From Gilliamella sp. wkB7 (lineage in GTDB: Bacteria; Pseudomonadota; Gammaproteobacteria; Enterobacterales; Orbaceae), in contig NZ_CM004509.1 in assembly GCF_001693435.1 (NCBI RefSeq), positions 1,984,001 through 2,048,000 on the forward strand: a DNA stretch of 64,000 nt, given 5' to 3'. Shown here piece after piece: positions 17,531 to 28,983 of the stretch. The position numbers and the translations under genes were made by a program. Under the pieces are notes generated by a model that saw only the letters and a list, made by a program, of their open reading frames with translations, was not told the DNA's origin and did no database searches. The first letter of the stretch is position 1. Each line of letters opens with the position of its first letter.

Positions 17531-17571
17531 CAAAGCTTATTAAAATTGGTTTAATAATAAGCTTTGAGTTT
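17531..17571 (+). terminator. Intrinsic terminator after srlR
   Basis: caaagcttatta (17531-17542) pairs with taataagctttg (17555-17566) and runs into gagttttt. It lies in the convergent gap between srlR and serA. Confidence 0.85.
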
Positions 17572-17673
17572 TTAACAGTTTTAGGTTATTTCCGATAGTA
17601 TAGATATGCGTTCGAAGTTTTTTATTCATTAAATTTTTTACAAATGATCACCCGAACGCGTTGCTAAAATAAA

Positions 17674-18915
17674 TTAAAATAATAATCTAGCCCTAATGGT
17701 ACCTTCTACATTTTTTAATTTAACTAATAACTCTTCGGCTTTAGTTTGTTCGACTCTATCAATATCAATAACAACATAACCAATTTTAGGATCGGTTTGC
17801 AAATATTGTGCAGATATATTGAGACCTTGTTCTGCAAATAACGTATTAATTGCCGTTAATACGCCAGGTTGATTGTGGTGAATATTGAGAAAACGACTTG
17901 AGCCTTTCGCTGGAATTGGCAAAGCAGCTTTAGGAAAATTAACTGCGGAAAGTGTAGCCCCCGTGTCTGAATATTTAGCAAGTTTTGTTGCTACTTCAAT
18001 ACCAATATTTTCTTGAGCTTCACTGGTTGAACCGCCAATATGGGGGGTGATAATGACATTATCAAATTTACACAGTGGTGATTCAAATGGATCACTATTG
18101 CTAGCAGGTTCAGTCGGAAATACATCAATTGCTGCGCCACTAAGCTTATTCGCTTCTAGCGCTTGAGTGAGTGCATCAATATCGATCACACTGCCGCGGG
18201 AAGCATTAAGCAAAATTGCACCTGATTTCATCATATCAATTTCTGATTTGCCAATCATTTTAATTGTTGTCGCATTTTCAGGAACATGCATACTAACAAT
18301 ATCACTCATAGCAAGTAATTCTTTCATGGTTGCAATTTGTTTGGCATTTCCTAATGGCAATTTCGTTTCAATATCATAAAAGTAAACATTCATACCTAAT
18401 GATTCAGCAAGTACACTCAATTGACTACCAATATGACCGTAACCAATGATGCCTAAATTTTTACCTCGTGCTTCGTGAGAGCCTGTGGCTATTTTGTTCC
18501 ATTTGCCTTGATGAGCTCTAGCATTGGCTTCTGGTACTCGACGAAGTAATAAAATCGCTTCAGCTAATACTAGCTCTGCAACAGAACGAGTATTAGAAAA
18601 TGGCGCATTAAAAACAGGAATTCCTTTAACGGTAGCAGCTTCAAGTTCAACTTGATTGGTTCCAATACAGAAACAACCAATTCCAGCAAGTTTAGGTGCA
18701 GCATCAATGATATCTTTTGTTAAATGTGTCCTTGAGCGAATACCAATAAATCTTGCATCTTTTAATACATCTTTAAGTTCAGATTTAGATAATGCACCTT
18801 TATGATATTCAATGTTGTTATAACCTGCTGATTTAAGTGTTTCAACCGCGCTAGGGTGGATCCCTTCAAGTAATACAAACTTATTTTCATCTTTCGTTAA
18901 CGCCTGAACAACCAT
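17674..18915 (-). CDS. serA: D-3-phosphoglycerate dehydrogenase
   Basis: SerA oxidises 3-phosphoglycerate to 3-phosphohydroxypyruvate, the first step of serine synthesis. From ATG 18915 the protein is 413 aa (E. coli 410) and aligns from its first residue; an upstream ATG at 18936 would add seven residues and lacks support, while GAGG stands 5 nt before 18915. It has the NAD-binding fold (GIIGYGHIGSQLSVLAESLG), the catalytic PHIGGSTSEAQENIG region and a C-terminal ACT domain (from about 338), the site of serine feedback inhibition. It is downstream of rpiA, as in enterics. Confidence 0.95.
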   Translation of the reverse strand: MVVQALTKDENKFVLLEGIHPSAVETLKSAGYNNIEYHKGALSKSELKDVLKDARFIGIRSRTHLTKDIIDAAPKLAGIGCFCIGTNQVELEAATVKGIPVFNAPFSNTRSVAELVLAEAILLLRRVPEANARAHQGKWNKIATGSHEARGKNLGIIGYGHIGSQLSVLAESLGMNVYFYDIETKLPLGNAKQIATMKELLAMSDIVSMHVPENATTIKMIGKSEIDMMKSGAILLNASRGSVIDIDALTQALEANKLSGAAIDVFPTEPASNSDPFESPLCKFDNVIITPHIGGSTSEAQENIGIEVATKLAKYSDTGATLSAVNFPKAALPIPAKGSSRFLNIHHNQPGVLTAINTLFAEQGLNISAQYLQTDPKIGYVVIDIDRVEQTKAEELLVKLKNVEGTIRARLLF

Positions 18916-18983
18916 TATTTCCTCTCTATCTTTCAAAATATAATAGGTTTTTATTATGATTTTAGATTTTAATCTTTTAAAAA

Positions 18984-19649
18984 TTAAATAGTTTTATTTA
19001 ACTCTTTTACACCTGAGCTGCATCCAACTAGTGCAATATCTGCCCCTCTATTAGCAAATAATCCAACAGTTACCACACCAGCAATATTATTAATACGATG
19101 TTCTAATTCCACAGGACTGGTAATAAGAAGATCATGCACATCTAAAATAACATTGCCATTATCGGTCACAACTCCTTGTCGATATATTGGTTTACCGCCA
19201 AGTTTAAATAACTCACGGGCAACATAGGAACGAGCCATCGGAATTACTTCTACAGGTAATGGGAATTTTCCTAATACATCGACAACCTTTGATTCATCCA
19301 CAATACAGATAAACTGTTTTGCAAGAGCTGAAACTATTTTTTCACGTGTTAAAGCGGCTCCTCCGCCTTTGATCATTTGTAATTGTTGATTTATTTCGTC
19401 AGCGCCATCAACATATACATCTAAACTATCAACATCATTACAGTCTAGTACTGGAATGCCATAGCTTTTCAATTTTTGTGTCGAGGCTTCGGAGCTTGAA
19501 ACAGTGCCTTTAATCTGATCTTTGATTGTCGCTAACGCATCAATAAAATGAGATGCCGTAGAGCCCGTTCCCACTCCTACATATGAATCTGGTTTAATAT
19601 ATTTCAAGGCTGACCAGCCTACCGCCTTTTTTAATTCGTCTTGTGTCAT
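18984..19649 (-). CDS. rpiA: Ribose-5-phosphate isomerase A
   Basis: RpiA interconverts ribose-5-phosphate and ribulose-5-phosphate in the pentose phosphate pathway. It is 221 aa (E. coli 219). Marks are [16 protein letters not shown] (25-40), the DGADEI motif (about 80-86) and [12 protein letters not shown] (about 93-104) with the catalytic residues. It lies 68 nt upstream of serA on the same strand and opposite argP, the same arrangement as in E. coli. Confidence 0.96.
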   Translation of the reverse strand: MTQDELKKAVGWSALKYIKPDSYVGVGTGSTASHFIDALATIKDQIKGTVSSSEASTQKLKSYGIPVLDCNDVDSLDVYVDGADEINQQLQMIKGGGAALTREKIVSALAKQFICIVDESKVVDVLGKFPLPVEVIPMARSYVARELFKLGGKPIYRQGVVTDNGNVILDVHDLLITSPVELEHRINNIAGVVTVGLFANRGADIALVGCSSGVKELNKTI

Positions 19650-19856
19650 GATATCATCCTATTTTAAGGATACTTTTTCTTAAAAAAATAAAATTTTAAA
19701 AGAAAAATTATTAAAGATATGGCATAGTACCCAATTGGAAAGCAAAAATCATTAGTATTTTAATAAATATATTAATTTTCGATAGGTTAAAAATTTTTTA
19801 CGATATTAAAGTAGCTTTAATATCCAAGCAATGATCAAATCATTAGTAAAGAGATT

Positions 19857-20762
19857 ATGAAGCGTCCAGATTATAGAGCATTACAAGCATTAGATGCAGT
19901 GATAAAAGAACGGGGATTTGAACGTGCAGCTGATAAATTGTGTATCACACAACCAGCCGTATCGCAACGTATCAAACAATTAGAAAGCTTTTTCGGTCAG
20001 CAATTATTGGTTAGAACTATACCGCCGAAAGCCACCAAGCAAGGAGAGCATCTTCTAGGATTATTGCATCAAGTTGAATTATTAGAACAGCAATGGTTAG
20101 GTGATAATGAACAAAACACAACGCCATTGTCGTTATCTATTGCAATTAATGCTGACTCTTTAGCAACATGGCTTTTACCAGCTTTAAAACCCGTATTGGA
20201 TAAAAATATTCTTCGTTTTGATATTCAAGTAAGGGATGAAGAACATACTTTAGAACTACTGCGTTTAGGCACTGTAGTTGCAGCAATCAGTATTCAACCT
20301 AATCCATTACCTGGTTGCTTATCTGATTTATTAGGGGCGCTTGATTATATTTTTGTGGCATCGCCTGAGTTTGCTAAAAAGTACTTTCCGAATGGGGTAA
20401 CTCGATCTTCGCTTTTAAAAGCACCAGCGGTTGCTTTTGACCATTTGGATGATATGCATCAAGCTTTTCTACAAGAAAACTTTAATCTAACCCCTGGTAG
20501 TGTAATTTGTCATATTACCAGTTCATCAGAGGCCTTTGTTCAGCTTGCTAAGCAGGGATCTGCCTGTTGTATGATACCAATGTTACAGGTTGAGCAAGAG
20601 TTAAAAAATGGTGAATTGGTAAATCTGACCGAAGGTTTATACCAAAGACGTATGCTTTATTGGCACCGATTTGCGCCTGAAAGTAGTGTAATGCAAAATA
20701 TTTCTGAGACTTTAATTCGTTATGCACAATGTTCCTTATCTCAACCACAAGATAGGAAGTAA
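19857..20762 (+). CDS. argP: LysR-family regulator ArgP
   Basis: ArgP (IciA) is a LysR-type activator that controls arginine/lysine export and several metabolic genes. The 301-aa product follows E. coli ArgP, starting [20 protein letters not shown]. The N-terminal helix-turn-helix (about 4-60, [19 protein letters not shown]) is followed by the effector domain with [15 protein letters not shown] and [15 protein letters not shown]. It is divergent from rpiA with a 207-bp gap. DNA near its start is AT-rich without an obvious ribosome site other than AAAGAG. Confidence 0.93.
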   Translation: MKRPDYRALQALDAVIKERGFERAADKLCITQPAVSQRIKQLESFFGQQLLVRTIPPKATKQGEHLLGLLHQVELLEQQWLGDNEQNTTPLSLSIAINADSLATWLLPALKPVLDKNILRFDIQVRDEEHTLELLRLGTVVAAISIQPNPLPGCLSDLLGALDYIFVASPEFAKKYFPNGVTRSSLLKAPAVAFDHLDDMHQAFLQENFNLTPGSVICHITSSSEAFVQLAKQGSACCMIPMLQVEQELKNGELVNLTEGLYQRRMLYWHRFAPESSVMQNISETLIRYAQCSLSQPQDRK

Positions 20763-20775
20763 TGAATAAAATTTA

Positions 20776-20823
20776 ATTTTTTTTACTAAGACGTAGTGCA
20801 AACCTGAAACTTCTTTACAAAGT
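20776..20823 (+). repeat. Dispersed ~45-bp element, copy upstream of hemE
   Basis: The core ACCTGAAACTT followed by TTTACAAA, preceded at the same spacing by tttttACT and ACGTAG, matches elements at 48922-48967 and 60192-60235 (about 25 of 35 core bases against the latter). It is noncoding, in the argP-hemE gap. Confidence 0.45.
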
Positions 20824-20850
20824 GCAATAACCACTTACAGAGCAAATAAT

Positions 20851-21924
20851 ATGAGTCAATTAAAAAATGATCGTTATTTACGCGCATTACAGTGTTTACC
20901 TGTTGATTACACCCCTATTTGGATGATGCGGCAAGCCGGTCGTTATCTGCCTGAGTATCGACTGTTACGAGCCAAAGCGGGTAATTTTATGACGATGTGC
21001 CAAACACCAGAATTGGCATGTGAAGTGACATTACAACCTTTGCGTCGTTTTGACCTCGATGCGACTATTATTTTTTCAGATATATTAACCATTCCCGATG
21101 CAATGGGACTTGGATTGTATTTTGAAGCAGGCGAAGGACCCAAATTTACTAAATCCCTATCTCAATTATCTGATATTGAAAAATTACCGATTCCCGATCC
21201 GCAGTTATCTCTTGGCTATGTAATGGATGCAATACGTCTGACTAAAAAAGAGTTAAATGGCAAAGTTCCTTTAATTGGTTTTGCTGGCAGTCCTTGGACG
21301 TTAGCTACTTATATGATTGAAGGGGGGAGCAGTAAAACCTTTACCAAAATAAAAAAAATGCTTTATAGTCATCCCAAAGCACTGCATCTATTACTTGAAA
21401 AATTGGCGACGAGTGTTGCTTTGTATTTAAATGCACAAATTGAAGCGGGAGCTCAATCAATAATGATATTTGATACTTGGGGTGGCGTGTTAAGTCATCA
21501 AAGTTATCAAGAGTTTTCTTTAAACTATATGCAATTAATTTTATCAAAGTTAAAACGAGGCAATAAAACTCAGGATGTCACCTCATATGTGCCTGTTACT
21601 TTTTTTACCAAGGGTGGCGGATTATGGTTAGATAGCATTGCTAACACTGGTTGTGATGCTATTGGTGTTGATTGGACAGTTAATTTGAGTGATATTCGAC
21701 AAAAAGGTAAAATTGCCGTGCAAGGTAATTTAGACCCGTCAGTTTTGTATGCTGATAGACAAACAATAGAATCTAATGTTGATACTGTTCTTAAAGAATA
21801 TGGTACTCATAATGGGCATATTTTTAATTTAGGGCACGGTATTCATCAAGATACTCCAGTAGAACATGTACAATATTTAATTGAGGCTGTACATCAACGC
21901 TCCAAAAGGTTTCATTATGATTAA
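20851..21924 (+). CDS. hemE: Uroporphyrinogen decarboxylase
   Basis: HemE converts uroporphyrinogen III to coproporphyrinogen III in heme synthesis. It is 357 aa (E. coli 354). The family signatures [16 protein letters not shown] (22-37) and [17 protein letters not shown] (about 143-159) are present, as is [11 protein letters not shown] near the C-terminus. It overlaps yjaG by 8 nt. The enteric order is hemE-nfi-yjaG-hupA; nfi is absent here. Confidence 0.97.
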   Translation: MSQLKNDRYLRALQCLPVDYTPIWMMRQAGRYLPEYRLLRAKAGNFMTMCQTPELACEVTLQPLRRFDLDATIIFSDILTIPDAMGLGLYFEAGEGPKFTKSLSQLSDIEKLPIPDPQLSLGYVMDAIRLTKKELNGKVPLIGFAGSPWTLATYMIEGGSSKTFTKIKKMLYSHPKALHLLLEKLATSVALYLNAQIEAGAQSIMIFDTWGGVLSHQSYQEFSLNYMQLILSKLKRGNKTQDVTSYVPVTFFTKGGGLWLDSIANTGCDAIGVDWTVNLSDIRQKGKIAVQGNLDPSVLYADRQTIESNVDTVLKEYGTHNGHIFNLGHGIHQDTPVEHVQYLIEAVHQRSKRFHYD

Positions 21925-22510
21925 AAATCCAGTTCAGTTAAGAATCGAAAAATTAGCATTATGGCAACAACGTTTATTCATGCTTTGTTTGTGTGAAAGA
22001 ATGTACCCAAATTTTGTCTTTTACGCAAAACAACAGCAAAATGAGGATGATGCTAAAAGTTATAAGAAGATACTTGATCTGATGTGGGAATCTTTATTAG
22101 TTGAGAATGTAAAAATCAATTTTGATTTACAGCTGGAAAAGTTAGAAGTGATTATTCCTAGTATTACCGAAGATAGTCCTTATATTATTTACCCTGCTAT
22201 TGATGCATGTCAGGCATTAAGTGAGGTTTTACATTCATATTTAACCGGTGAAGTAACCGAACATGCAGCAAAAGTGAGTAGTATATCGGCAACAACCGTT
22301 GCAGAATTTGAAATGACAAAATCAAATATTGTTCTAAGTGAAGATGAGCAACAAACTTTACCTAGTGTGATTGATGAATTTGATTTTCAATGGGAAATAT
22401 TTCGAATATTACGAGATGAAAATAACGATATGATTGACTTAATAAAAGGTTTAAAAGCAGATATTCGAGAATCTGCAATAAGTAATATTGGTGTTTTTTT
22501 GAGCAATTAA
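21917..22510 (+). CDS. yjaG: YjaG family protein (DUF416)
   Basis: This 197-aa cytoplasmic protein of the DUF416 family has no established function. From ATG 21917 it begins [18 protein letters not shown], aligned with E. coli YjaG (196 aa); the frame is open further upstream inside hemE, but AAAAGG stands 8 nt before 21917. Conserved segments are [29 protein letters not shown] and DFQWEIFR. It is translationally coupled to hemE and precedes hupA, the enteric order. Confidence 0.88.
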   Translation: MIKNPVQLRIEKLALWQQRLFMLCLCERMYPNFVFYAKQQQNEDDAKSYKKILDLMWESLLVENVKINFDLQLEKLEVIIPSITEDSPYIIYPAIDACQALSEVLHSYLTGEVTEHAAKVSSISATTVAEFEMTKSNIVLSEDEQQTLPSVIDEFDFQWEIFRILRDENNDMIDLIKGLKADIRESAISNIGVFLSN

Positions 22511-22638
22511 GCTTTTAAATGTGTCATTTTTTTATTTTTTACCAAATTTTCCTTTAACATTGGAGGAATATAGACTACATTTAATAGCAATGTAATCTAA
22601 CGTTGTTTACAGAAGCAAAGTTGATTTTCGGCATTGCT

Positions 22639-22644
22639 TATAAT
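22639..22644 (+). promoter_or_regulatory. Candidate -10 element of hupA
   Basis: TATAAT occurs 41 nt before the hupA start, preceded by TG two bases upstream (near-extended -10). No good -35 was seen at 17 nt spacing. Confidence 0.4.
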
Positions 22645-22684
22645 GTTAACTTTAACAATAAAATAATTATGTAAGGATATTTCC

Positions 22685-22957
22685 ATGAATAAAACAGAAC
22701 TTGTCGATGCTATTGCTAGCAAAGCAGATATTACAAAAGTTGCTGCAAAAACAGCTCTAGAAGCAACATTAGCTGCTATTACTGAATCATTAAAAGCTGG
22801 TGAGCCAGTACAACTAGTTGGTTTTGGTACATTCAAAGTTAATGAACGAAAAGCACGTATTGGTCGTAATCCAAAAACTGGTAAAGAAATCAAAATTGCC
22901 GAAAGTAAAGTTCCAGCATTTGTATCTGGTAAAAGCTTAAAAGAAGCAATCAAATAA
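22685..22957 (+). CDS. hupA: DNA-binding protein HU (alpha type)
   Basis: HU is a small dimeric nucleoid protein that bends DNA. This 90-aa copy begins [18 protein letters not shown], and the DNA-binding arm reads [20 protein letters not shown] (about 47-66) with the conserved Arg and Pro. It ends in [20 protein letters not shown] precedes ATG 22685. The position after yjaG marks it as the HU-alpha type. A terminator follows at 23005. Confidence 0.95.
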   Translation: MNKTELVDAIASKADITKVAAKTALEATLAAITESLKAGEPVQLVGFGTFKVNERKARIGRNPKTGKEIKIAESKVPAFVSGKSLKEAIK

Positions 22958-23004
22958 GTTTGTTTATTTCTTCCTATTTTATTATATTGATGGGATGTAC
23001 CTTT

Positions 23005-23036
23005 GGTCATAAGACGTTGTCTTGTGGCCATGTTTT
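23005..23036 (+). terminator. Intrinsic terminator after hupA
   Basis: ggtcataagac / gtcttgtggcc (two G-U pairs) with loop gtt is followed by atgttttt. Confidence 0.8.
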
Positions 23037-23094
23037 TGTCTAATTTTTTAACATACAGCGATTTATTAAAAAATAAAAGCCGATACAAGCAAGG

Positions 23095-23580
23095 TTAGGA
23101 TTTTATTTCTACAAATTTTGCATTTAATATTTTTGCTAAATCTTGCGCGATGAGTTCTATTTCTAATCCTCTTCTTCCCCCCGAAATAAACATTTTTTCT
23201 AGTTGAACTGCACTTGAATCAATAAGAGTGGGTAATTGCTTTTTCTGACCTAATGGACTAATACCGCCGACTAAATAACCTGTAGTTTTTTGAGCTAAAT
23301 TAGGATCGGCTAACTCGACTTTTTTGCAGTTCAGTGCTTTAGCCACTTTTTTAAGATCTAAGTGATTATCAACCGGTAATACACAAACTGCTAACATTTT
23401 ATCGTTACCATTTAAACTTACTATTAATGTTTTAAACACTTGTGCTGCAACTACATTTAAACTAGGATCCAGTTTATTTACAGCTTCTTGTCCATAGTGT
23501 GTGTCATTAGGATCATGCTCATATTGGTGAATTTTAAATGTGATATTTAACTTTTTAAGAAGCTTAATTGCAGGTGTCAT
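23095..23580 (-). CDS. ybaK: Cys-tRNA(Pro)/Cys-tRNA(Cys) deacylase YbaK
   Basis: YbaK removes cysteine wrongly attached to tRNA(Pro). It is 161 aa (E. coli 159). The YbaK/EbsC fold is shown by [12 protein letters not shown] (catalytic Lys of the FKTL motif, about residue 50), [18 protein letters not shown] and [22 protein letters not shown] housekeeping gene, convergent with hupA and not linked to proS, which encodes the enzyme that makes the error. Confidence 0.92.
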   Translation of the reverse strand: MTPAIKLLKKLNITFKIHQYEHDPNDTHYGQEAVNKLDPSLNVVAAQVFKTLIVSLNGNDKMLAVCVLPVDNHLDLKKVAKALNCKKVELADPNLAQKTTGYLVGGISPLGQKKQLPTLIDSSAVQLEKMFISGGRRGLEIELIAQDLAKILNAKFVEIKS

Positions 23581-23678
23581 AATGATGTCTACTGTAATTA
23601 AATAAAATAGGTTAATAATTGAATTTTAGCTACCCTATTAACAAAAATTAATAGGGTAATTAAATGTAATGGCTATTT

Positions 23679-24482
23679 TTAAATAATTAAACTGTTATTT
23701 TGCTCAGGTGGCTCAAGCATTGATTTGTTACTTGTTAATAGCATATTCAAACGATAAAAGAAGCAAATTGTAAAAATATTTAATATTGTTAATAATGTTG
23801 AATAAATAACAGATAAAAAGATATTATTGTCGACAGCATTAAAAAGCGAAATAACTAAAACCGCAAGAAAATATATTAACATCATCGGAAGAGCAAAACG
23901 CCAATGAGTTAAGGTAGATTTGTTACATTCAGCGAATTTTTCGAAAAAAGTTTTAGTTGTTGGTTGGGCAATTAATCCACAAAAATTGTAGTAAATCGCA
24001 TTAAAAAATATAGCAAACACAATCGCGACGATTGCAAATAGGAAAATGACTAGAGCCTTTGGAATAATTAAGCCCAAAATCATAAATATTAATCCCCCAA
24101 ATAGGAAAATTATTGGCAATATAATTAAGAAAACTAACTCAAAACCAATCATATTTAGTACATTGGGGAGCATTCTGGATAACACTGTATTTAAATTAAG
24201 ATATTCATTGAAAGAATAGTTATAAATAACAGCAATTAGAATCGCATCAATTATTATAAATAACACTAATTTAATCACTAGCATTTTTAATAAAAGTGGA
24301 AATGCGCTTGGACTATTTGCTTTAAGTAATTGAGTAAGAGTTGCAATATCAACCGTATTTTTTAAAATTAATGTAGCAAATAAATTTAATAATAAACTGA
24401 TTAGCACGATTGGCCAAAACCGATTTCGAATAAAATTAGCGGCCTGAGTAAAAACTATGGAAAAAGAGAGTTCTGTTTGCAT
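23679..24482 (-). CDS. YciC-like membrane protein (UPF0259)
   Basis: This 267-aa inner-membrane protein has about six hydrophobic segments. The N-terminus (FSIVFTQAANFIRNRFWPIVLISLLLNL) and a later FAECNKSTLTHWRF-type loop resemble E. coli YciC of family UPF0259, function unknown. It is preceded by glyS on the same strand (67-nt gap). The assignment rests on topology and a few shared stretches. Confidence 0.65.
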   Translation of the reverse strand: MQTELSFSIVFTQAANFIRNRFWPIVLISLLLNLFATLILKNTVDIATLTQLLKANSPSAFPLLLKMLVIKLVLFIIIDAILIAVIYNYSFNEYLNLNTVLSRMLPNVLNMIGFELVFLIILPIIFLFGGLIFMILGLIIPKALVIFLFAIVAIVFAIFFNAIYYNFCGLIAQPTTKTFFEKFAECNKSTLTHWRFALPMMLIYFLAVLVISLFNAVDNNIFLSVIYSTLLTILNIFTICFFYRLNMLLTSNKSMLEPPEQNNSLII

Positions 24483-24549
24483 GTTTATATTCTTACCTTA
24501 TTAGTGGTAACCGTAAAGCCACCACTAAATATAATTAACGAAAGGGATA

Positions 24550-26616
24550 TTATTGTAAAAGTGAAATATCAGCAACTTTTAAAAATAAATTTTGTAGTTT
24601 TTTCAAAAGGGCTAGACGATTAAGTTTCACCTGTTCATCATCTACCATCACCATGACATTTTCAAAGAAAGCATCAATCGGTGTTTTAAGTGCTGCTAAT
24701 TCAACTAAAGCCTCTTGATAACGCCCATCGTTAAAGTAAGGAGCTAATTTATCAGTTAATATCGCTACATGTTTGGCTAATTCCCCTTCAGCACCCTCTA
24801 CCAATAGGGCGGCATTAACATGTTCAGAAATAACACTGTCGGTTTTAGATAAAATATTAGAAACACGCTTATTGGCTTCCGCTAATGATGATGCTTCTGA
24901 TAGTGTTCTAAAATGCGTTACCGCCTTAACTCTTGCATCAAAATCGGCAGGTTTCGTCGGATTAAGTGCTAATACAGCTTGAATGGTATCAATGGTAAAA
25001 CCTTGCTCTTGGTACCAAGCACGGAATCGACCTTGCATAAAGCTAACAATATCTTCAACAACATTTTTATTATTTAACTTATCGCCATATAGTGATACAG
25101 CATAAGTTGACAAGTCGGTCAAATCTAATGGTAACGCTTTTTCGACAATAATACGTAGCACACCAATAGCCGCACGACGTAATGCAAATGGGTCTTTATC
25201 CCCCTTAGGGTGTTGACCAATACCGAAAATACCCGCTAAAGTATCCATTTTTTCGGCAATTGAAACAGCACATGATACGTAAGTGCTTGGCAATTCATCA
25301 CCCGCAAAACGAGGTTTGTATTGCTCCTCAATGGCCGTTGCAACTTCAATACTTTCCCCATCTTTAAGTGCTAAATAGCGCCCCATTATACCTTGCGTTT
25401 CAGGGAACTCGAAGACGGTATTTGTCACTAAGTCACATTTAGTCAGTTTACCTGCACGTTTTGCTTGCTCAACGTTAGCGCCAATTTTGTCGGCAATAAA
25501 ACCAGACAATGCTTCTAACCGTAACGCTTTATCTTTAACCGTTCCTAATTGTTGTTGAAATAGAACGGTTTCAAGGCGAGGTAAACGGTCTTCTAAATGT
25601 TGTTTTAAATCAGTTTGATAAAAGAATTCTGCATCGGCTAGGCGAGGGCGAACTACCTTTTCATTACCTGAAATCACCACTTGTGGGTCTTTTGATTCAA
25701 TATTTGCCACAAAAATAAAATTCGGCAGCAGTTTGCCTTGCTTATCGTAAACTGGAAAATATTTTTGATCGCCTTTCATGGTATAAACCAGTGATTCGGC
25801 AGGTACAGCTAAAAAACGTTCTTCGAATTTAGCTGTTAATACAACTGGCCATTCAACTAAAGAAGAGACTTCCTCAAGTAGACTATCGGTTAAATCTGCT
25901 TTACCATTTAATTTGGTTGCAGCGTCTTGCGCTTGTTGTTTGATGATAGCTTTACGTTTATCATAATCCGCAATGACTTTACCTCGTTGTTCTAAAATAT
26001 CTGGGTATTGATCTGCATTATCAATAGTAAATTCTTGCTCACCCATAAAGCGATGACCTCGAATCAATCGGTTAGATTCAATGTCTAAAATATTGCCAGG
26101 CACTAAATCTTCACCATAAAGCATTGTTACTGTATGGCTAGGTCGAATAAATTCAACTTGTCGAGCCGCCCAACGCATTGGTTTAGGAATAGGTAATTTG
26201 CTTAATGCGTTTTTTACCATATCACATAATAAATTAACAACAGGCTGACCTTTTTGATTTTGTGTATAACAAAGCCATTCCCCCTTATCAGTTTGAATAC
26301 GCTGAGCCTGATCCACACTAATACCACATCCACGTGCCCATCCTTCAGCTGCTTTAGTTGGATTGCCATTTGCATCAAATGCTGCGCTCACTGCTGGGCC
26401 ACGTTTAACGATTTGACTATCTGGTTGCGTATCATTTAAATTCAAAACTTTTAATGCTAAACGACGAGGTGATGCATACCAAAGTACCTCACCATGTTCT
26501 AGTTTGGCATTATCAAGTTGTTCAATAAAATTAGCTGCAAAACTTTCAGCTAATGTTCGGAGTGATTTTGGAGGTAACTCTTCAGTACCAATTTCCACTA
26601 AAAATGTTTTTTGCAT
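24550..26616 (-). CDS. glyS: Glycyl-tRNA synthetase beta subunit
   Basis: This is the tRNA-recognising subunit of the alpha2beta2 glycyl-tRNA synthetase. From ATG 26616 it is 688 aa (E. coli 689) and starts [19 protein letters not shown]; the open frame reaches 26700, inside glyQ, but those 28 residues have no counterpart. Motifs include [14 protein letters not shown] and [21 protein letters not shown]. The C-terminal ~100 residues form the anticodon-binding region. It follows glyQ by 13 nt, so the subunits are co-translated. Confidence 0.96.
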   Translation of the reverse strand: MQKTFLVEIGTEELPPKSLRTLAESFAANFIEQLDNAKLEHGEVLWYASPRRLALKVLNLNDTQPDSQIVKRGPAVSAAFDANGNPTKAAEGWARGCGISVDQAQRIQTDKGEWLCYTQNQKGQPVVNLLCDMVKNALSKLPIPKPMRWAARQVEFIRPSHTVTMLYGEDLVPGNILDIESNRLIRGHRFMGEQEFTIDNADQYPDILEQRGKVIADYDKRKAIIKQQAQDAATKLNGKADLTDSLLEEVSSLVEWPVVLTAKFEERFLAVPAESLVYTMKGDQKYFPVYDKQGKLLPNFIFVANIESKDPQVVISGNEKVVRPRLADAEFFYQTDLKQHLEDRLPRLETVLFQQQLGTVKDKALRLEALSGFIADKIGANVEQAKRAGKLTKCDLVTNTVFEFPETQGIMGRYLALKDGESIEVATAIEEQYKPRFAGDELPSTYVSCAVSIAEKMDTLAGIFGIGQHPKGDKDPFALRRAAIGVLRIIVEKALPLDLTDLSTYAVSLYGDKLNNKNVVEDIVSFMQGRFRAWYQEQGFTIDTIQAVLALNPTKPADFDARVKAVTHFRTLSEASSLAEANKRVSNILSKTDSVISEHVNAALLVEGAEGELAKHVAILTDKLAPYFNDGRYQEALVELAALKTPIDAFFENVMVMVDDEQVKLNRLALLKKLQNLFLKVADISLLQ

Positions 26617-26629
26617 AATCTTTAAATTC

Positions 26630-27562
26630 CTACTTTGCTGCGCTTGGGTTAGAACGTGAATTTTGGCACATAGGGAAGCCAAGAGCTTCGCGTGATGCAT
26701 AGTATGCTTCTGCCACCATTTTAGTTAATGTTCTGATACGTAAAATATATCTTTGTCTTTCAGTAACTGAAATTGCTTTACGTGCATCAAGTAAATTAAA
26801 ACAGTGAGCAGCTTTTAAAATACGTTCATAAGCCGGTAATGGCAGTGGTTTTTCAAGTTCAAGTAAAAATTTAGCTTCTTTTTCATGTTGTTCAAAACAG
26901 TAAAATAAGAATTCGGTATTGGCATATTCAAAATTATAAGTCGATTGTTCAACTTCATTTTGGTGAAACACATCGCCATAAGTTGTTTTACCAAAGACAC
27001 CATCACTCCAAACTAAATCATACACGCTATCCACACCTTGAATATACATAGCGAGTCGTTCAAGACCATAAGTGATCTCACCTGTAACTGGTTTACACTC
27101 AAGTCCTCCAACTTGTTGAAAATAAGTGAATTGGGTGACTTCCATACCATTTAACCAAACTTCCCAACCTAGTCCCCATGCACCTAAAGTAGGATTTTCC
27201 CAGTTGTCTTCAACAAAACGAATATCATTAATCGTTGGATCAAGACCTAACTCTTTTAATGAACCTAAATATAACTCTTGGATATTGTCAGGAGAAGGTT
27301 TTAAGATAACTTGAAATTGATAATAATGTTGTAGCCTATTTGGGTTTTCGCCATAGCGACCATCAGTAGGGCGACGCGATGGTTGAACATAAGCCGCATT
27401 AATTGGTTCAGGACCAAGTGCTCGTAAGCAAGTCATAGGGTGCGAAGTGCCTGCACCAACTTCCATATCTAACGGCTGAATCACCGTACAACCTTGATTA
27501 GCCCAGTAATCTTGTAACGTTAGTATTAACCCTTGAAAGGTTTTGACATTAAACTTTTGCAT
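26630..27562 (-). CDS. glyQ: Glycyl-tRNA synthetase alpha subunit
   Basis: This is the catalytic class II subunit that forms glycyl-adenylate. It is 310 aa (E. coli 303). It has [18 protein letters not shown] (9-26), [25 protein letters not shown] (motif 2 region) and the C-terminal YILRIRTL and [10 protein letters not shown]. First gene of glyQ-glyS; divergent from envC with a 209-bp gap. Confidence 0.97.
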   Translation of the reverse strand: MQKFNVKTFQGLILTLQDYWANQGCTVIQPLDMEVGAGTSHPMTCLRALGPEPINAAYVQPSRRPTDGRYGENPNRLQHYYQFQVILKPSPDNIQELYLGSLKELGLDPTINDIRFVEDNWENPTLGAWGLGWEVWLNGMEVTQFTYFQQVGGLECKPVTGEITYGLERLAMYIQGVDSVYDLVWSDGVFGKTTYGDVFHQNEVEQSTYNFEYANTEFLFYCFEQHEKEAKFLLELEKPLPLPAYERILKAAHCFNLLDARKAISVTERQRYILRIRTLTKMVAEAYYASREALGFPMCQNSRSNPSAAK

Positions 27563-27771
27563 GATGTTATCTTTATGGTTGAATTGATTTTTTGGTAATT
27601 TAAATAGTTTTGTATTTTATACTTTTTATCCGTGCTTGTGAAATGTCTAATATACTATATGCTGCAATTATTCTTAAACTCGCCGAGATGGTATACATTT
27701 TGCTTATTTAGTTATTTGTATGTATAGTGGTTTATCTTTTACGTTTGATAATAAATCCTAATTACAATTCT

Positions 27772-28983
27772 ATGGCTATTTATCAAAAATTTCTTATCCC
27801 TATTTTAATTGGATTAATGTATGCCAATCCTTTGTATGCGATTGATGATAATCAAAAATTACAAAATTTGCGCCAGTCAATTAAAGAGCAAGAAATTCGT
27901 TTAGCTGAACAGAAAAAGGAAAGGACTCAATTAGTTAATGATCTCAAACAACAAGAAACCGAGATAGCTAAACTGCTGACATCAATTGAAAAAAATAATG
28001 CTACACTGAATAAACTTAATAAGGAAATTGCTCAGTTAATCAAGCAAATTGATGAGTTAAATGTTAAACAACAGCAGCAAAGACGCGCATTGGCTAAGCA
28101 GCTTGAAACCGCTTTTAAACTAGGCAAAAACACAGGCTTTCAGCTTATCTTTGCTAGTGAACAAAGTGAGCGCAATGAACGTCTTATCACCTATTTTGGT
28201 TACATTAATGACTCTAGAGAACAACATATTAAAGCCCTGCGTGAAACTCAAGAGCAACTTAACGAAAAAAAATTAGCTTTACAAAAGAAGCAAGTTTCGC
28301 AACAGGCATTGCAAACAAAACGCAAGCAGGAGCAAGTTGGCCTTGAAAAAAATCGTCAAGATAGAAAAAAAACGATTAGCTCATTAGAATCATCTATGCA
28401 AGTTAATCAACAAAAACTGGCTCAATTACATGAAAATGAGGCAAAACTTCAAGCGAAAATTGCTGAAGCAGAAAGAGAAAGCCGACGCATAGCAGAAGAA
28501 GAAGTAAGACAAGCAAAAAATATTCAAGCAAAACAAAAAAATAATAATTATACTTTAAGCCCAGAAGAGCGATCGCTCATGGCTCGAGTTAGTGGCATTG
28601 GTAAACCTAAGCATCAATTTAATTGGCCAGTAAGTGGATCTGTTTTGCATCGATTTGGAGAATCATTACATGGTGAACTATATTGGAAAGGAATGGTAAT
28701 TAATGCTAAAGATGGTACACAAGTAAAAGCAATAACCGATGGACGCGTAATATTAGCAAGCTGGTTACAAGGTTATGGTTTTGTTGTTGCAATTGATCAT
28801 GGTAAAGGTGATATGAGTTTATATGGGTATAATCAAAGAGTGCTTGTGGCAGTTGGTGATAAAATTTATAGTGGTCAACCCATTGCGTTAGTGGGCTCAA
28901 GTGGCGGACAAAATAGTTCAGGATTATATTTTGAAATTCGTCGAGATGGAAAGGCTTTAAATCCTAGTGGATGGTTAAAATAG
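27772..28983 (+). CDS. envC: Murein hydrolase activator EnvC
   Basis: EnvC is a periplasmic activator of amidases AmiA and AmiB at the division septum. From ATG 27772 it is 403 aa with a good signal peptide ending PLYA near residue 23; a GTG at 27727 would extend it by 15 residues and is less likely. Long coiled coils rich in Gln, Lys and Glu span about 25-250. The C-terminal LytM domain (about 285-400) has the EnvC-type degenerate site (HRFGESLHGELYWKGMVI, DHGKGDMSLYGYNQ) lacking zinc ligands, as expected for an activator. It overlaps yibQ by 13 nt. Confidence 0.9.
   Translation: MAIYQKFLIPILIGLMYANPLYAIDDNQKLQNLRQSIKEQEIRLAEQKKERTQLVNDLKQQETEIAKLLTSIEKNNATLNKLNKEIAQLIKQIDELNVKQQQQRRALAKQLETAFKLGKNTGFQLIFASEQSERNERLITYFGYINDSREQHIKALRETQEQLNEKKLALQKKQVSQQALQTKRKQEQVGLEKNRQDRKKTISSLESSMQVNQQKLAQLHENEAKLQAKIAEAERESRRIAEEEVRQAKNIQAKQKNNNYTLSPEERSLMARVSGIGKPKHQFNWPVSGSVLHRFGESLHGELYWKGMVINAKDGTQVKAITDGRVILASWLQGYGFVVAIDHGKGDMSLYGYNQRVLVAVGDKIYSGQPIALVGSSGGQNSSGLYFEIRRDGKALNPSGWLK

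Noticed and set aside
22597..23088. Open frame of 163 codons antisense to hupA
   Set aside because: It fully overlaps the highly conserved hupA gene, has no recognisable motif and no ribosome site.
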